Shown here piece after piece: positions 23,945-35,971 of a stretch of 64,000 nt of DNA (position 1 is its first letter; each line of letters opens with the position of its first letter). The translations under genes and the position numbers were made by a program. Below the pieces are notes generated by a model. The model ran no database searches. It saw only the letters and a program-made list of their open reading frames with translations, and had not been told where the DNA came from. The DNA comes from Laguncularia racemosa. Taxonomy: Eukaryota; Streptophyta; Magnoliopsida; Myrtales; Combretaceae. Location: the NCBI GenBank assembly GCA_037954665.1, contig JBBMOL010000147.1:1178001-1242000 (forward strand), written 5' to 3'.

Positions 23945-24790
23945 GAGATAGATTGACCAATATGACATACATCTTACATTGCCCTATGGGACGAGTTGCT
24001 AGACTGGTTAGTTCATATGTGGGGTCAAGGAGGGGTACATGAGATGATTTAGACATATTGACCGTCGATATGTAGGCTATACAAAGGTTATTCTTATATA
24101 TCTAGTAAGTAAAGTGTCTATAATAACTGAGTGATGCATTGCATAGCTAATACTAACTCATTTTACAGTATTTTCTTTATGCAAGCTGATACCTTTTAAC
24201 AGATTCGCATGTCTCTTGATCATGCTGTAACTATTGCTCTAGTTGATCATGGTCTTCAATTTTTATAGGATCATAGTGAATTGATATTGTACTCACAAGC
24301 TCATCGGGAGCAGACCTTAGAAGAAGAGGCAAAAGAGGAGTATGCTCACATTTAGCAATAGTAGTAGCCGCTTCTTACGTGTCATAAGACTAAGGGACTT
24401 AGACGACCTTATAGCCGGGCTCAGCAACAGCAAGATAAACCACAAACTAAAGAGCTTCCAATTGAAGAGATGATTGATAGGTCGGCTCTAGTGCTTAACA
24501 CTTATGTCACCTCATATAGTCATTCAATCGGTGGTCCTTTCCCTATGCTATTTGCTTTGCATAAGAAATCTTATATTAAGCAAATAATGGAAAAGGATGG
24601 TACTTCACAACCTGCTATAGAGTAGAGTTTAGTGCCTCCTCATGAGTTCAACAATGCCCTACAACACCATGTAACATAAGAGTCACAGGCTCCTACTACT
24701 TGAGATCCTAGGTTAACTAAAGAGCACACCTCTACATTATCACGGATTGCACGACATTTTGGTAAGAGAAGGAACTAGAGAGGATAGCAT
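23945..24790 (+). pseudogene. Plant-mobile-domain-like protein remnant (plus)
   Basis: Begins exactly where unit copy 2 ends. Plus-strand translation starts EIDWPI-HTSYIALWDELLDWLV, resembling the segment on the minus strand near 18,600, so the two are in inverted orientation. Downstream pieces (AHREQTLEEEAKEEYAHI; KGLRRPYSRAQQQQDKPQTK; FGKRRN) look like the charged C-terminal tail of such proteins. Interrupted by many stops. Confidence 0.4.
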
Positions 24791-25164
24791 AGCATAGCAT
24801 TGTATATTATTTGTTATGTAAAATTTCTATCAATATTTAAAATTCATGTATATATAAGTTCTTTAAGTTTTTCAATTATTTTTTCATTTAATATTGGATA
24901 CTTGCTTCCTATTGTGTTTCTACATTTTGCATATGTTGTTTCTTAGATTCCAAAGCTTGTTTTGGAATATACACTTTTGGATAGAGTTTGGAGTTTTCAA
25001 TTGAATTTGTGATTTATATGATGTTTAGGATTTATGGAGTTTGAGAATTTGTGAAATGCACCGAATACATATTTCGAGTATGCATTTTTATTATCCATTT
25101 TTGGAATAAGTTTTTAAGTATTTTTTTTAATTTAATTTTTTAAAGAAGCACTATTTAAGTAGAT
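24791..25164. other. AT-rich interval, no gene seen
   Basis: Contains a short AGCAT repeat near 24,787-24,805 and otherwise featureless AT-rich sequence. Confidence 0.4.
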
Positions 25165-25630
25165 TCCTCTCAACTAGTATCCACCGGAACTTAGTTAACT
25201 GACATTTTATGTTAGTTACATAGAAGCATCATGTACATAACCCAAAAAAGGCTTGAGATATAACAATACCCGGGAATCAAGTCAAGGGAAGCCGTGTGCT
25301 AATCCTATGTAATCGACAACGGATTTTGCAAACCAACTTTTGTTCCAATTGCCCTCAAGTCGTTAAAATTAATATCCCATCCAAATATTTTAAACTCATT
25401 TAATTAGTCAATTTCTTATTTCACACATCTTTTCAGTCATTTTTTACCTCGTAAAATTTAATAATATCCAAGAAATTCTATGGTATACTTACTCAAAAAT
25501 GTTATGCAGTATAGTTATTTTTCTAATTATATTAAAATCTTTCGATTACAATAAAAATAAGATCTATTAATAATAAAAGAGACCGTCAACAGTTAAAAGC
25601 TTTTGAAAATTGTCTACAACTTTCACAAAA

Positions 25631-25662
<32 letters not shown>

Positions 25663-25855
25663 TGACGATAAATTATTCAATTATAATAAAATAAGAGTAA
25701 AAAACAGTAAATCCTTTAAATGACCGTAATGTAGAATTAAAAAAAAAAAAATCTGATTGGCTAATATGGATACTTTATATTCCATTCTCTCCTTGCTAAT
25801 AAGAATAAATAATTCCTTTCACCGAAGGAGGGTCGGTGGATGGACGTGTCCTATA
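25165..25855 (+). repeat. Host block repeated at 31.2 kb and 39.2 kb (copy a)
   Basis: The stretch starting CTCAACTAGTATCCACC matches 31,195-31,620, and its last ~120 bp matches 39,215-39,335. Present at comparable positions relative to IDA-like copies, so probably part of the duplicated host locus. Interrupted at its right end by the hAT insertion at 25,856. Confidence 0.75.
25634..25663. repeat. AT dinucleotide microsatellite
   Basis: Uninterrupted (AT)n run. Confidence 0.9.
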
Positions 25856-26430
25856 TAGGGATGTAAGCGGGATGGGTTTGGGGCGGGATCAGTAATCTTA
25901 TTACCCGTCTCATTATCTTATGGGGATTCCCAAACCTGGCCTAAACCTTATAGGGTTTTTTATGAAATATCCGCTACCTATCCCAAATCTTATAGGGTTT
26001 TAATAAGTAACCCGGAACCCGTCCCAAACCCGTTAGAATTAAAAAAAAAAATCTATTATTAGTTTAAAATTTTTACTTATTCATTATGATTATTTTTATA
26101 AAATATAGCTTATGTTCTTAAAAATAAATGATATTTGCACTTTCAATGTATTTAATTATATATATTTTAATATTATTTGAAAATCTACATGTTGATAAAT
26201 AAAGTTACCGACGTAAAAACATTTTTAATTATAATAAAATAAAATTACTAGACCAATCGTATAACTTAATAAATAACACAAAAAATATATAGTTAACAAG
26301 TCTTAATAGAAATAGAAAAATTCTAAACACATATAGAAAAGACATTAATCTTATATTTTTTGGAATTCTTACTTGACAATTGATTCTCAGTGTCTTCAAA
26401 TCCCATCTTCTTCATCATCTATCTTTGAAC

Positions 26431-27190
26431 CTATCGAAAGGGAGAAAAAACACCATAAAACACATTAGAGATTATGCAAATAATAGTTCCTCCATGTATA
26501 AAAGAACTTATTATTGTATAATCAAACTTTTTACCTCTTATTTCATTTGATAACCAACTTTGATTGCACATCAATGCTTTTATTGTATTAGGATTTAGTC
26601 TGCTTCTATGTGAGCTAATTACTCGCCCTCTAGTACTAAATGCAAACTCAGAAGCAACCGTAGACATAGGAATAGCCAACATATCTTTAACTAGTTCTTG
26701 TAATGTAGGATATTTAATTCCATTTACTTTCCACCAGTTAAGAATATCAAAATCATCAGTCCAAGGTAACACAACTTCTTCTAAATAGTGATCCAATTCC
26801 GAATTGACTTGGCCATCAGTATTAATAGTGCTCAAGAATTGCACCAACCTTGATTTTCTTGAAGAATCGAAAGGAACAATTTGGGTAGTTGCTGAAGTGT
26901 TCCCAAAAGAACTACTACTACTACTATTCAAACCTTTAGAAAGTCGAGATCTACCCCTTGATTGATATTCATGAACTAACTCGTAACAAATGTTTCTAAC
27001 ATTTTGAATCTCTACAGATACATTTGCTCCAGAAATAGAAGGAAACACAAAATCCATGGCCTTCATCTTAAACGTGGATCTAAAACAGTACAAACAGCCA
27101 TAATGATGTATACATCACCCCAATATTTTTCAAACTTATCAAACATTTTCCCCACAATCATTCTAGTATTTACATCGCGACAGACAATAG
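26431..27190 (-). pseudogene. hAT transposase, C-terminal fragment
   Basis: Two minus-strand frames joined by a shift near 27,063-27,093. The first reads MIVGKMFDKFEKYWGDVYII then AVCTVLDPRLR. The second has WWKVNGIKYPTLQELVKDML and MSTVASEFAFSTRGRVISSH, the hAT C-terminal dimerisation region. The N-terminal BED finger and most of the catalytic region are absent; upstream lies GC-rich repeat sequence instead. Confidence 0.88.
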
Positions 27191-27640
27191 AGGATAGCCG
27201 AGTCAAGATGATGTGTGCGCCAGTGCGTGCAAGTGCGATAGTGGCAGCGACAGACAATAGAGGATAGCCGAGCTCGAGATGACGCGTGTGCCGATGTGTG
27301 CAAGTGCGACAGTGGCCGTGACAGACCACAAACAACAGATGATGCCCGTGTCGGTGTGTGCGAGTGTGACGGTGGCCGATGTAGATGATAGAAGATAGAC
27401 GAGATCGAGAGTCAAGTCGATCCGTGAGACGGTGCGAGCAAGTGCGATGGTGGCCGGTGCGTACGATTGTGTGACAAACGACAGAAGACAGATGAACGAG
27501 ATCGAGCCAGACCGAGATCGACAACATAAGACAGATGAGAACGAGATCGAGCTGATGCGTGCGACGGGCGACGAAAACTTACACAGGAGGAGGGCGACGA
27601 CGAGAACGAGATCGAGTTCCAATTCCAGCCAGACCTAGGG
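27180..27640. repeat. GC-rich degenerate tandem repeats inside hAT element
   Basis: Units of roughly 65-75 bp containing GTGCGAGTGCGACAGTGGC followed by a GACAGACAATAGAGGATAG-like segment, repeated about five times with decay. Much richer in GC than the rest of the element. The ORFs through it are repeat artefacts. Confidence 0.7.
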
Positions 27641-28190
27641 TTTCTACAGTTACGTCTTGATTTTTTTTCCCCGTCAAAAGTGTGTGTGTGTTTCAGTGTG
27701 TGTCTATGTGATTTGTGAGGTGTAAGATTAAATTTCGAGTGGAGGTGGACCGTAGACGTCGAGTGGAAGTGGACTGTGACTGTGAGTTAGAAGTGGACTG
27801 TGGTCATAGACGTGGGTGGGTAGCTGTGGCTCGGTGTGTGTCACTGTGTCTGTGTGGTGAAAACGAGTCGTGTCTATGCAGTGCTCAAGTGCTGTAACTC
27901 TATGCTGTGACCTATGTGTAATGTGTATGTCTCAGTCTCATTGTCTTTGTGTGTCGTGTCTGTGCTGTGGAATGTGTGGGAGTAGAGTGGGTATGGGGTG
28001 TCCACTGTCCGTGTTCGAGCAGTGTAGTGCTGCTCCTCAAGTCGTGTCTCAGGCTCTCAACTCAGTGTGTAGTGTGCTGTGTGTTTGTCTTTTGTGTGGG
28101 TACTATTACTGTTCACAGTCTTGTATTTTTTTTTTCTTTTAATCCGTTAATTTTTTTTATTAAATATATAATAATATAATTTATTAACTA
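27641..28190. other. GT-rich low-complexity part of hAT element
   Basis: Plus strand rich in GTGTGTGT, TGTGTC and CTGTG. No recognisable protein in either strand. Ends in an AT-rich stretch with an (AT)n run at 28,193-28,216. Confidence 0.5.
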
Positions 28191-28424
28191 AATTATATAT
28201 ATATATATATATATATGTTAATGGGTTTGGGATTTCAATGGGTTTAACATTTGTCCCACTACCCTTCCTAAACCCTACAGGATTTTTAAAATGAAACCCA
28301 TAACCCGTCCCAAACCCTATAGGGTTTTTAGTGGGACGGGTGGGTCGGGAACCCGACAAAACCCATCCCGCTGACATCCCTAGTCCCATAGCCCCACATG
28401 AATGATGGAGCCAGGAGAAAAGTC

Positions 28425-28640
28425 CTGGAGCACTTTCTTTTCCCACGCCAAATTTAAGTCTTATGAAATGCCAAATTTAATATTTACAAGAAATTTCTTC
28501 AGATACCTTTTAAACATTCGCCAGCATAGATCAAGTGGATATCTCTATCATATACCTATTTTTAATAATAATCATTAAAATTTTAAATTAAAATCTTAGG
28601 ATTATTTTAAAACCTATTCGAATATATTCTATCAAATCTA
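28425..28640 (+). repeat. Host block repeated at 38.9 kb
   Basis: Matches 38,920-39,140 (shared stretches such as TCAATATTTACATGAAATTCC, allowing changes). Part of the duplicated host locus, following copy a once the hAT element is removed. Confidence 0.65.
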
Positions 28641-29864
28641 TGAGTTTTTATCTTTTATTTAAGCTAACATATTATTAATCATTTATGTACGTTCAAATTG
28701 TGACTTAATGTAACTTTAAAATGTAAATTATAGATTTTTAACCGACATTTTATGATAGATTTGATTATTTGATAGGATATTGGTATATAATAATAATTAT
28801 ATATTGAGTTTATCTTGAATCTATATGAGATTTAGGTTTTTGAATATGAATAGGTAAAGAAATAATCAAATCGAATGTGTTGGGACATGAAACAAGGGCT
28901 AAATAATTGATCTTTTTGCGAGTTTTGTGATTCACAATGATAAATTTAGGTTGAATCATTTAACAAAATGGTGTTAACCTTGTCAAATTTCTACTATGTT
29001 TGTTAAATTTAATTACATGAATTATCAATGTTACGAAAATTAATTTACATACTTTACATATATTAAAGGTGGATACAAGGTCGTAATTAGCATGTACTCT
29101 TCCTTATAATTAACAACACAAGAGGATAAAATCACCACACCTAAGCTCTCTCTCTCTCTCGACAGTAGAACATAAAAACCACAACTTCCTCAACTTCACT
29201 TGATTCCGCAAATCTAATTCAACAAAAATTCAATTCCTAATCAATATCCCATTCACATCCAAAAATTGTTTAATTAGAGTACACTCACGATATAGACTTG
29301 GTCTAATTACCTTCTTTTTTTTTTTTTTTTTTGCTACCCCATTGAAATAAAAAAAAGGTGGCGAAATCATGAATGCTGGTAAAACTTTTACCCCGTCTCT
29401 TTCCCTCTCTATTTTTTTTTTCACGTTCTTTGATTTATCTTGTCAAAATCAATAAAGAGAAGGTTTATGGAAGTAAGTTACATTTCTATATCTTTGGATA
29501 TTCATTAGTAAATACGATCAAGGCATGACCTATTTACCCTATCTATTTCATTAGTAAAATATTCTTGGTCTAGATATTTAGGAAATTGAGGCCCCACTTG
29601 ATTTTGAATCGACTCTATTTACCCTATCTATTTCATGCATCGAAACTTGAAAGTATGCATATAAATGTATAAATGATGATGAGACAAATAATGCATGTAT
29701 TAAATCTTAAAAGTTATCCTGTTAATCTTAATCGTCTAGAGATCCTCATATCCTAGTCTCGTTTAAATAAATACCCTTGCTTATAATTAATAATTACATT
29801 TGAAAAAAATAATAATAATTGTTTTAGAAAATCAATCATATTTGTTTATATTATTATTATTTAT
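28641..29864. other. AT-rich intergenic interval
   Basis: No supported gene. Contains a short (CT)n run at 29,143-29,160 and a poly-T run near 29,312-29,332. Confidence 0.5.
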
Positions 29865-30060
29865 ATACATGCCCATTTCCACCTCATAGGTCAGATTAAA
29901 TGACACAGAGATCTTACCGTGCGCTCCACGTCCCCCCTCCACGCGGCGACATAGACACGGTAATTTCCAGGAAAGCTCTAAGTTTTGAATCTTGATTAAT
30001 TATCTATTTGACATGGTAAAGCCTTCGTTTAGGGTTTGTATTTTAGAAGCGTTGACAAGT
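29865..30060 (+). promoter_or_regulatory. Distal promoter block of the IDA-like pseudogene
   Basis: Starts TGCCCATTTCCACCTCA and contains ACGCGGCG and ACACGGTAATTTCC; the same motifs in the same order stand at 41,449-41,550, upstream of the first intact IDA-like gene. A W-box core TTGAC is at 30,052-30,056. Confidence 0.6.
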
Positions 30061-30333
30061 GTATGAATTTTCAACATCTTTCCTTCAATGTACTCAGTGT
30101 AAGTAAAAATATTAGATACTGTCTATAAGATAGATGTTGACTATCTTGGATTTACTGCTTTTAATATATTTTTATTAATTATATTTAAATACATGAGTAA
30201 AAAATTAATATATAATAATAATAATTTATTCTATCATCATAAATATGTGTATATGATTAATTAAAATATACTTAAAACATAGAATTTGGAACAACATACT
30301 TTCATTCCGTCCTACACGGCAGTAGCAATAGCT

Positions 30334-30340
30334 TATATAA
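30334..30340 (+). promoter_or_regulatory. TATA box of IDA-like pseudogene
   Basis: TATATAA 81 bp before the ATG; the corresponding box of the intact gene at 42,035 is TATATAA, 91 bp before its ATG. Confidence 0.6.
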
Positions 30341-30414
30341 TCCCTTTTATAACACAAAAATCATTGTAAACACAAACCACATTGAGCATACACCAAAAAG
30401 ACTTTTCCTCTCAA

Positions 30415-30512
30415 ATGGCTGCTTCTTCAAAAATAAAGATTACTTCTATAATTCTTATCTTATCTGTGGCAGTCAATTATTGCTGAGCTACTCGACTCGA
30501 CCTGTTGATGTG
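30415..30512 (+). pseudogene. IDA-like peptide gene, truncated after signal peptide
   Basis: ATG at 30,415 begins MAASSKIKITSIILILSVAV then NYC, clearly related to the signal peptides of the two intact copies (MASSSSIIKVVSMILILSAA in one). A TGA at 30,484-30,486 ends the frame at the Cys-Cys site. Within about 30 bp more the similarity to the IDA-like genes ends and sequence related to the 16.4 kb duplicated unit begins, so the mature peptide region is gone. It retains an upstream TATA box and promoter block. Confidence 0.85.
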
Positions 30513-30700
30513 CCACTGTTGGTCCATAGCCCCCACCAAATTAGAAATATATGCAATTAAACATTTATCAATTTTGGCTGCTCAATTGGAAAAGAAATAT
30601 TTAAAAATATTCACATAGAAATAAAAATTCGTGATTAGGTTTTATGATGAACTGTGGAAATGCTTAATGTTTCTTTCTCTTTCTTTCCATTTCATTTTTT
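30513..30700 (+). repeat. Short third copy of parts of the 4.8 kb unit
   Basis: Matches 16,408-16,440, then 16,624-16,750, then 17,210-17,235, with the intervening sequences absent. It directly replaces the 3' part of the IDA-like pseudogene. Confidence 0.75.
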
Positions 30701-31194
30701 TAATTTTATTTTTAGCTCCAAACTTTAATTATATTCATTTTTTCCCCTCAAATAAAACAAGCATGTAAACCTGATATCTCGTTACTCATGAATGTGATGA
30801 CTTCATCTACTGGTATATTAAGATCATGGCTAAAAAGGCATATCCAAAAGCTTCATTTAAAACTAGATTGGGTGTTAGTTTTAAAGGATGTGTTCTTATG
30901 GTGTTAAATGAGTTGCTTTGAAGTTTCAACTAAAACAAAAAGGGTTTATATATATATATATGGGTGACATATGATATCATTTCATTTAAAAATAATTGTT
31001 CTAATGATCTATTATTTTATCTATCTCTTTAGTATCTATATTAATAAATAACAAAAATGTTGAGAGTTGCTGAGATACTTTTGTTCAGAAGTTGAAAAAA
31101 TGATTATCTTATTTTATTTAGTCTTCCTTATGAGGATACTTTTTTTGGCAATTCTGTGATTAATATAGGAAAAAAAGTGAAAAAGATCCATTTT
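30701..31194. other. AT-rich interval, no gene seen
   Basis: Pyrimidine-rich start, then featureless sequence with a short (TA)n at about 30,948-30,961. Confidence 0.4.
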
Positions 31195-31620
31195 CTAACT
31201 TCAACTAGTATCCACTGGAGCTTAGTCAACTGATATTTTAGGTTAATTAGAGCTAAGCATCATGAGACATAGCGGAAAAAAGGCTTGAGATGTGATAGTA
31301 CCGCGTCATCAAATCAAGGGAAACCGCGTGCTAATACTATGTTATTGTAAAGGAATTGCCATCAAGTCGTTGTAATTAATAATCCCATCCTAATATTTTA
31401 ATCTTGTTTAATTACACCTCTTCAGTCTTCTTCTGCCCCCACAGAATTTAACAATCTCCCTCAATGTGACCGATTGGCCACTATCAATACTTCATATTCC
31501 CTTCTCTCCCTGACAGTAAGAATAATTAATCCCTCATACCAAAGGAAGATCGGCCGATGGGCGTGTCATCGCCCTACATGACGACAGAGCTAATGTGGAC
31601 TTTGTATTAAAATATTATTA
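31195..31620 (+). repeat. Host block, copy b
   Basis: Matches 25,165-25,855 with an internal deletion of about 0.2 kb, and its end matches 39,215-39,335. Uninterrupted here by the hAT element, giving the empty site (GTGTCATCGCCCTACATGA). Confidence 0.75.
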
Positions 31621-31724
31621 TTATTATTTTTAAATTCCTAAAGTAACATATTAAAAAAATTATTTCAAAAATAGATTGTAAAGATGCGAACCGGTAATTT
31701 GTATTGAAAGCGCGTACTTCAGAA

Positions 31725-31895
31725 TTTTGCTAACTTTTTTAATCATTAAAATTTTTTAATGAAAAATTATGTAAAAAATTTAAAATTTTATATAAAAATA
31801 ACAAAAAAATAATTTTCATAAATTTAAAAATTATAAAAATTGATTCAAAATTTATTAAAAATAATTTTTTGCACATTTTTATGCTTTATCTTATA

Positions 31896-31944
<49 letters not shown>

Positions 31945-32412
31945 TGTATAATTAATATTGATACGATTTGCTTTTCTAATTTTGAAGAGTTCTCACTTTT
32001 TACTCATGTCGAGTTATGGAACCCATAATATATATAAAAAAAAAAACTTATTTGAGTATATTATAATTAGGAGTGAATCACGTTGTTGTTTGATATTTTT
32101 ATAAAAATCAAATTATTATGTTTTCATGGACTATTAGTTACTAGATTTATTAAAAAAAAAAAAGATATGAAGTTATGACATAGTAAACTCAAATTTTTTT
32201 CTTCTTTTGTTTTTTTAAATATATTATAAGATAAAGTATAAAAGGGTGCAAAAATTTTTTAAAATAAATTTTAAAATTTATAAAAATTATTTTTTATTAT
32301 TCTTTATGTAAACTTTTAATTTTAAAAAAATAATTTAAGAAAATATAATTTTCTTTACATAATTTTCCATAAGAAAATTTTCAATGACAAAAAAAAATAG
32401 CAAATTGTTAGA
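31725..32412. mobile_element. Foldback-type MITE with long inverted arms
   Basis: The left arm (about 31,725-31,905) and right arm (about 32,215-32,412) are imperfect reverse complements of roughly 190 bp; for example TTTTTGCACATTTTTATGCT pairs with the reverse complement of sequence at 32,236-32,256. The central part includes a microsatellite. No coding capacity. Exact ends and target duplication not resolved. Confidence 0.55.
31893..31951. repeat. Compound (TA)n(TATG)n microsatellite
   Basis: An alternating TA run passes into about eight TATG repeats. Confidence 0.9.
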
Positions 32413-32485
32413 ATAATTTTTATGGGTATATTGTTTCACAAATTAAAAAAAAAATGATATTATTTTAGTGGATTTCCCGAACTAG

Positions 32486-32887
32486 TGTCATGGGAATATT
32501 TCTAGAGCATTTTCGTGCAACACTTAATACTCTAGCCTACATAATGAAGATTAAGTTCATCTTAAACACATAATAAATAAGAGTTTTAGAGAGAAAAACT
32601 TTAAAGAGAATGAAATTTACTATTGAATGAATTATAAACAAACAAGGGGAGACCTCCCCTCTATCTACAAAAAGACTTTTCAAATGAATAACTGATATTA
32701 CTTTAATCTAATGATTATATAATACAATCTCACCTACCTATTTACAAACCCTACTTACTATAGTACTATACAAGACTTTCTTGGCTATTTTAAAACCTTC
32801 AATCTTCTAGAACCTTGATTTAGGCTTAGGCTTTAACTTTGCTCTTAAGAACCTATGGCTTTAGCTCCGCATGTTAGGCTTATGACA
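32486..32887 (-). repeat. 3' LTR of gag-protease element
   Basis: Plus strand starts TGTCATGGG and ends TTATGACA; about 402 bp. Matches 39,336-39,737 closely and 38,508-38,915 more distantly. Confidence 0.85.
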
Positions 32888-33182
32888 TTCTCCTCAACCT
32901 AATCTAGCAACCTCCTTGTCACGGTCTCCTTTTTAAAACAAGACACCTCTTTATGCGGCAATGCATTCCTTCATCATTCCTCCATCCGTTGCTGGAATGG
33001 TCTGCCCTCTTCTTTCTTAATTATTCTTTCCCTAATAAATCCTTCACTAATTTCAACGAGTCTCTCAATGTTGGCCTTCGTAGGGTCTTATCATTGACTT
33101 CCCTTAAAGTTTCTCCCACCAAAGATAAACTCTTGCTTGATGATGTCAACGTCCTTATCCCATCCATTTCAAAGAGTTCCAT
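32888..33182 (-). other. Internal 3' part of gag-protease element
   Basis: Matches 39,738-40,020. No intact frame. Ends in the duplicated target site of the hAT insertion; it resumes at 36,829. Confidence 0.7.
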
Positions 33183-35363
33183 CAAGGTTGTCAAAATCGC
33201 GTTTCAACTCGTACGTTTCCACGTTTTTACGAGTTTACATATACAATCCTAGTTAACTCGCCTACAAAATCGGAAAGTTTCAAAATCGGAGTAAAATCGC
33301 GATTTTGAACAGTAAAATCGCGATTTTCAACCGTGTATACTTCTGTATATTTTCGAAGCATTTTTCTTTGTGTTTTCTTATCTTATCTGATCTCAATCCA
33401 AGTTGATATCCCATCCAAATGTATTATGTGCTTAAATATCAATAAATCCAATTCCAAAGAAACTTAATCCTTCATACAAGTTGCATTTGGAGGGTTTAGG
33501 TTGAGCATGTGGTGTGCTAAGTTATATTGTTATAATTTGGAAATGGGATTATATTACTTAGTTATAAATTTATAATATAATCATTTTTCTAGCTTTATGG
33601 AATGTAAAGCTTGTTACCCTTACCCCTTATGTTTTGCTTTCCTTTTCTTGATGATGATTTAAAGAAAACTTTTATAGTTATTTTTCTTTGCAATCTCTTC
33701 TAGTTGTAAATTGTAATTAGTAATTACTTGTTACATCTTACATGAGCATGAGCATGAGAAATTTACTTTATATATGTAATTTGTGAATATGTAATAGTAC
33801 TTTATAGTTTATGGTTTCTAGTTTTCTACTTTCTACCATAGCTTTCTTTACTCCTTTTTTTCTTTTTCTTTTTTTTTTTTCTTATAGGATTTTAAGCATC
33901 GATTGAGTTAAAATGTCATCTTCCAAATCATCTAGAGAGAGTTCGAAAAGAAAGAATTCACTTGGAAGTAGATCTGATGTAGGTTGGGGGCATGGAATTG
34001 ATGTAGACAATAATGGGAAAAAAGTTAAATGTAAGTATTGTAATAAAGTTGTTAGTGGAGGCATTTACAGATTCAAGAATCACTTGGGGTGTACACGTAA
34101 AGATGTAGAGCCATGCACCAGTGTCCCGGATGATGTAAAAAATGAAATGTTAACAATGCTGCTAAGAGCGGCAAAATTATCAGAAATGAAGAGAAAGCAA
34201 ATTCATGGCATTGAAGATTCTGATGATGCTAATGATGAGGTGGAGCAAATAGGGATAAACAAAAAAGAAAGGAATTGCATGGACTTCTTTCTGAAACCAA
34301 AAAAAAAAAAAAAAAATTGTGAAAGTGGAACACGAGCAATGCAAGGTACAATTAACCAATTCATGAAGAAAGATTTGAGAGAAGAATGTAGCCAACAAAT
34401 TGCTCGTTTTTTCTATACTAGTGCAATTCCATTTAATTGTGTCAAAAATCCAGAGTTTGTGAAGATGCTTCAAGTGGTTGGTCGATATGGATGTGGGCTT
34501 AAACCTCCTTCTTATCATGAGCTAAGGGTGACTTGTTTGAAGAAAGAAGTAGCTCGAACAATGGAACTTCTTAATGACTACAAAGCTGAATGGAAAAAAA
34601 CAGGTTGCTCTATTATGTCTGATGCATGGACTGATAGAAAGAGGCGTTCCATATGCAATTTCTTAGTTAATAGCCCTAAAGGAACGGTCTTCTTATCATC
34701 TATAGATGCTTCTGATGTATCCAAGACAACCGACAAAGTTTTGGCAATGTTAGATGATATTGTGGAGAAGGTTGGAGAGGAAAATGTTGTACAAGTTATT
34801 ACAGATAATGCTGCAAATTATAAAGCAGCAGGAGAAAAATTGATGGAGAAGAGAAAATGCTTATATTGGACACCTTGTGCTGCACATTGCATCGATTTGA
34901 TCTTGGAAGACTTTGAGAAGAATTTGAAGATCCATCAGGGGATAATTGCAAAAGGAAGGCGAATTACTACATATATTTATTCCAGGACTATACTTATCTC
35001 AATTTTGAGAAGATACACTAAAGGGAGAGACTTGATTAGACCTGGTGCAACTCGTTTTGCCACTTCATATTTGACATTAGGTTGCCTTTGTGAGTTGAAA
35101 ACTGCATTGATGATGATGTTCACTTCTAGTCATTGGAAATCATGTAAGTATTCGACCACAAGTGATGGAAAGCGGATTTAACAAGTGGTTTTGGATAGTA
35201 GGTTTTGGAAGAATGTTATTGTTTGCCTTAAAGCTGCATTTCCCTTGATTAAAGTGCTTAGATTAGTGGATTCTAATGATCAACCAGCTATGGGTTTCAT
35301 TTATCCAGAAATGGATCGTGCTAAGCAGAAAATTAAAGCAAACTTCAACAATGTGAAGAAAAG

Positions 35364-35471
35364 GTAATATCGTAACTTGTTAGCTATATATATATATATA
35401 ATATATATATTTTGTTTAGTGCTAATTTTAAAGTTTCATTTCTAAATTGAAATCATATTTATTTAATGTAG
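35364..35471 (+). other. hAT transposase intron 1
   Basis: Starts GTAATATCG, ends TTAATGTAG, contains an (TA)n run. Removal joins AG to T for a serine codon and keeps the frame. Confidence 0.85.
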
Positions 35472-35868
35472 TTATGAACCTATCTTCAAGATTATTGACA
35501 AGAGATGGGAGCTTCAACTTCATAGACCATTGCATGCTGCAGCTTATTATTTGAATCCTCATTATCATTATAGTGATGATTTTAAAGTTGATGCCGATGT
35601 TAAGATTGGATTATATGGTTGCATAGAGCGTATGGTTTCTAATCCAATAGAAAGGTGTAAGATTGATTTGCAACTTGAAAGATTTAAGGATGCTAAGGGA
35701 CTATTTGGCATTGAAGCTGCAAGGTTAGCAAGAAACAAAAAAGCTCCAGCTAAATGGTGGGATTCATATGGAGATGAATGCCCAGAACTACAAAAGTTTG
35801 CTATTCGTGTTTTAAGTTTGACTTGTAGTTCTTCAGGTTGTGAGCGAAATTGGAGTGCATTTGAAATT

Positions 35869-35971
35869 GTACGATACAAATAGTTCTTTTATTCAATTAT
35901 ATATATTATTATTTATTACTTATTAAGATTATGAATCTTATAAAGTTATGTATAACCTTTTTCATTTTCAG
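35869..35971 (+). other. hAT transposase intron 2
   Basis: Starts GTACGA, ends CATTTTCAG. Removal joins the FEI codons to VHTKRRNRL in phase, as expected for the conserved hAT motif. Confidence 0.85.

Larger units (their letters stand above)
25856..28382 (-). mobile_element. hAT DNA transposon, 2.5 kb, degenerate
   Basis: Terminal inverted repeats: left TAGGGATGTAAGCGGGATGG, right end complementary to TAGGGATGTCAGCGGGATGG. Flanking 8-bp duplications GTCCTATA and GTCCCATA differ at one base. Subterminal motifs such as AACCCTATAGGGTTT recur at both ends. The transposase C-terminal part is on the minus strand. The related host blocks at 31.5 and 39.3 kb lack the insert. Confidence 0.9.

Noticed and set aside
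27203..27622. Minus-strand ORFs of 139 and 154 codons in the hAT element
   Set aside because: They translate the GC-rich tandem repeats in overlapping frames and have a repeat-driven composition (His/Thr/Arg or Ser/Val/Leu).
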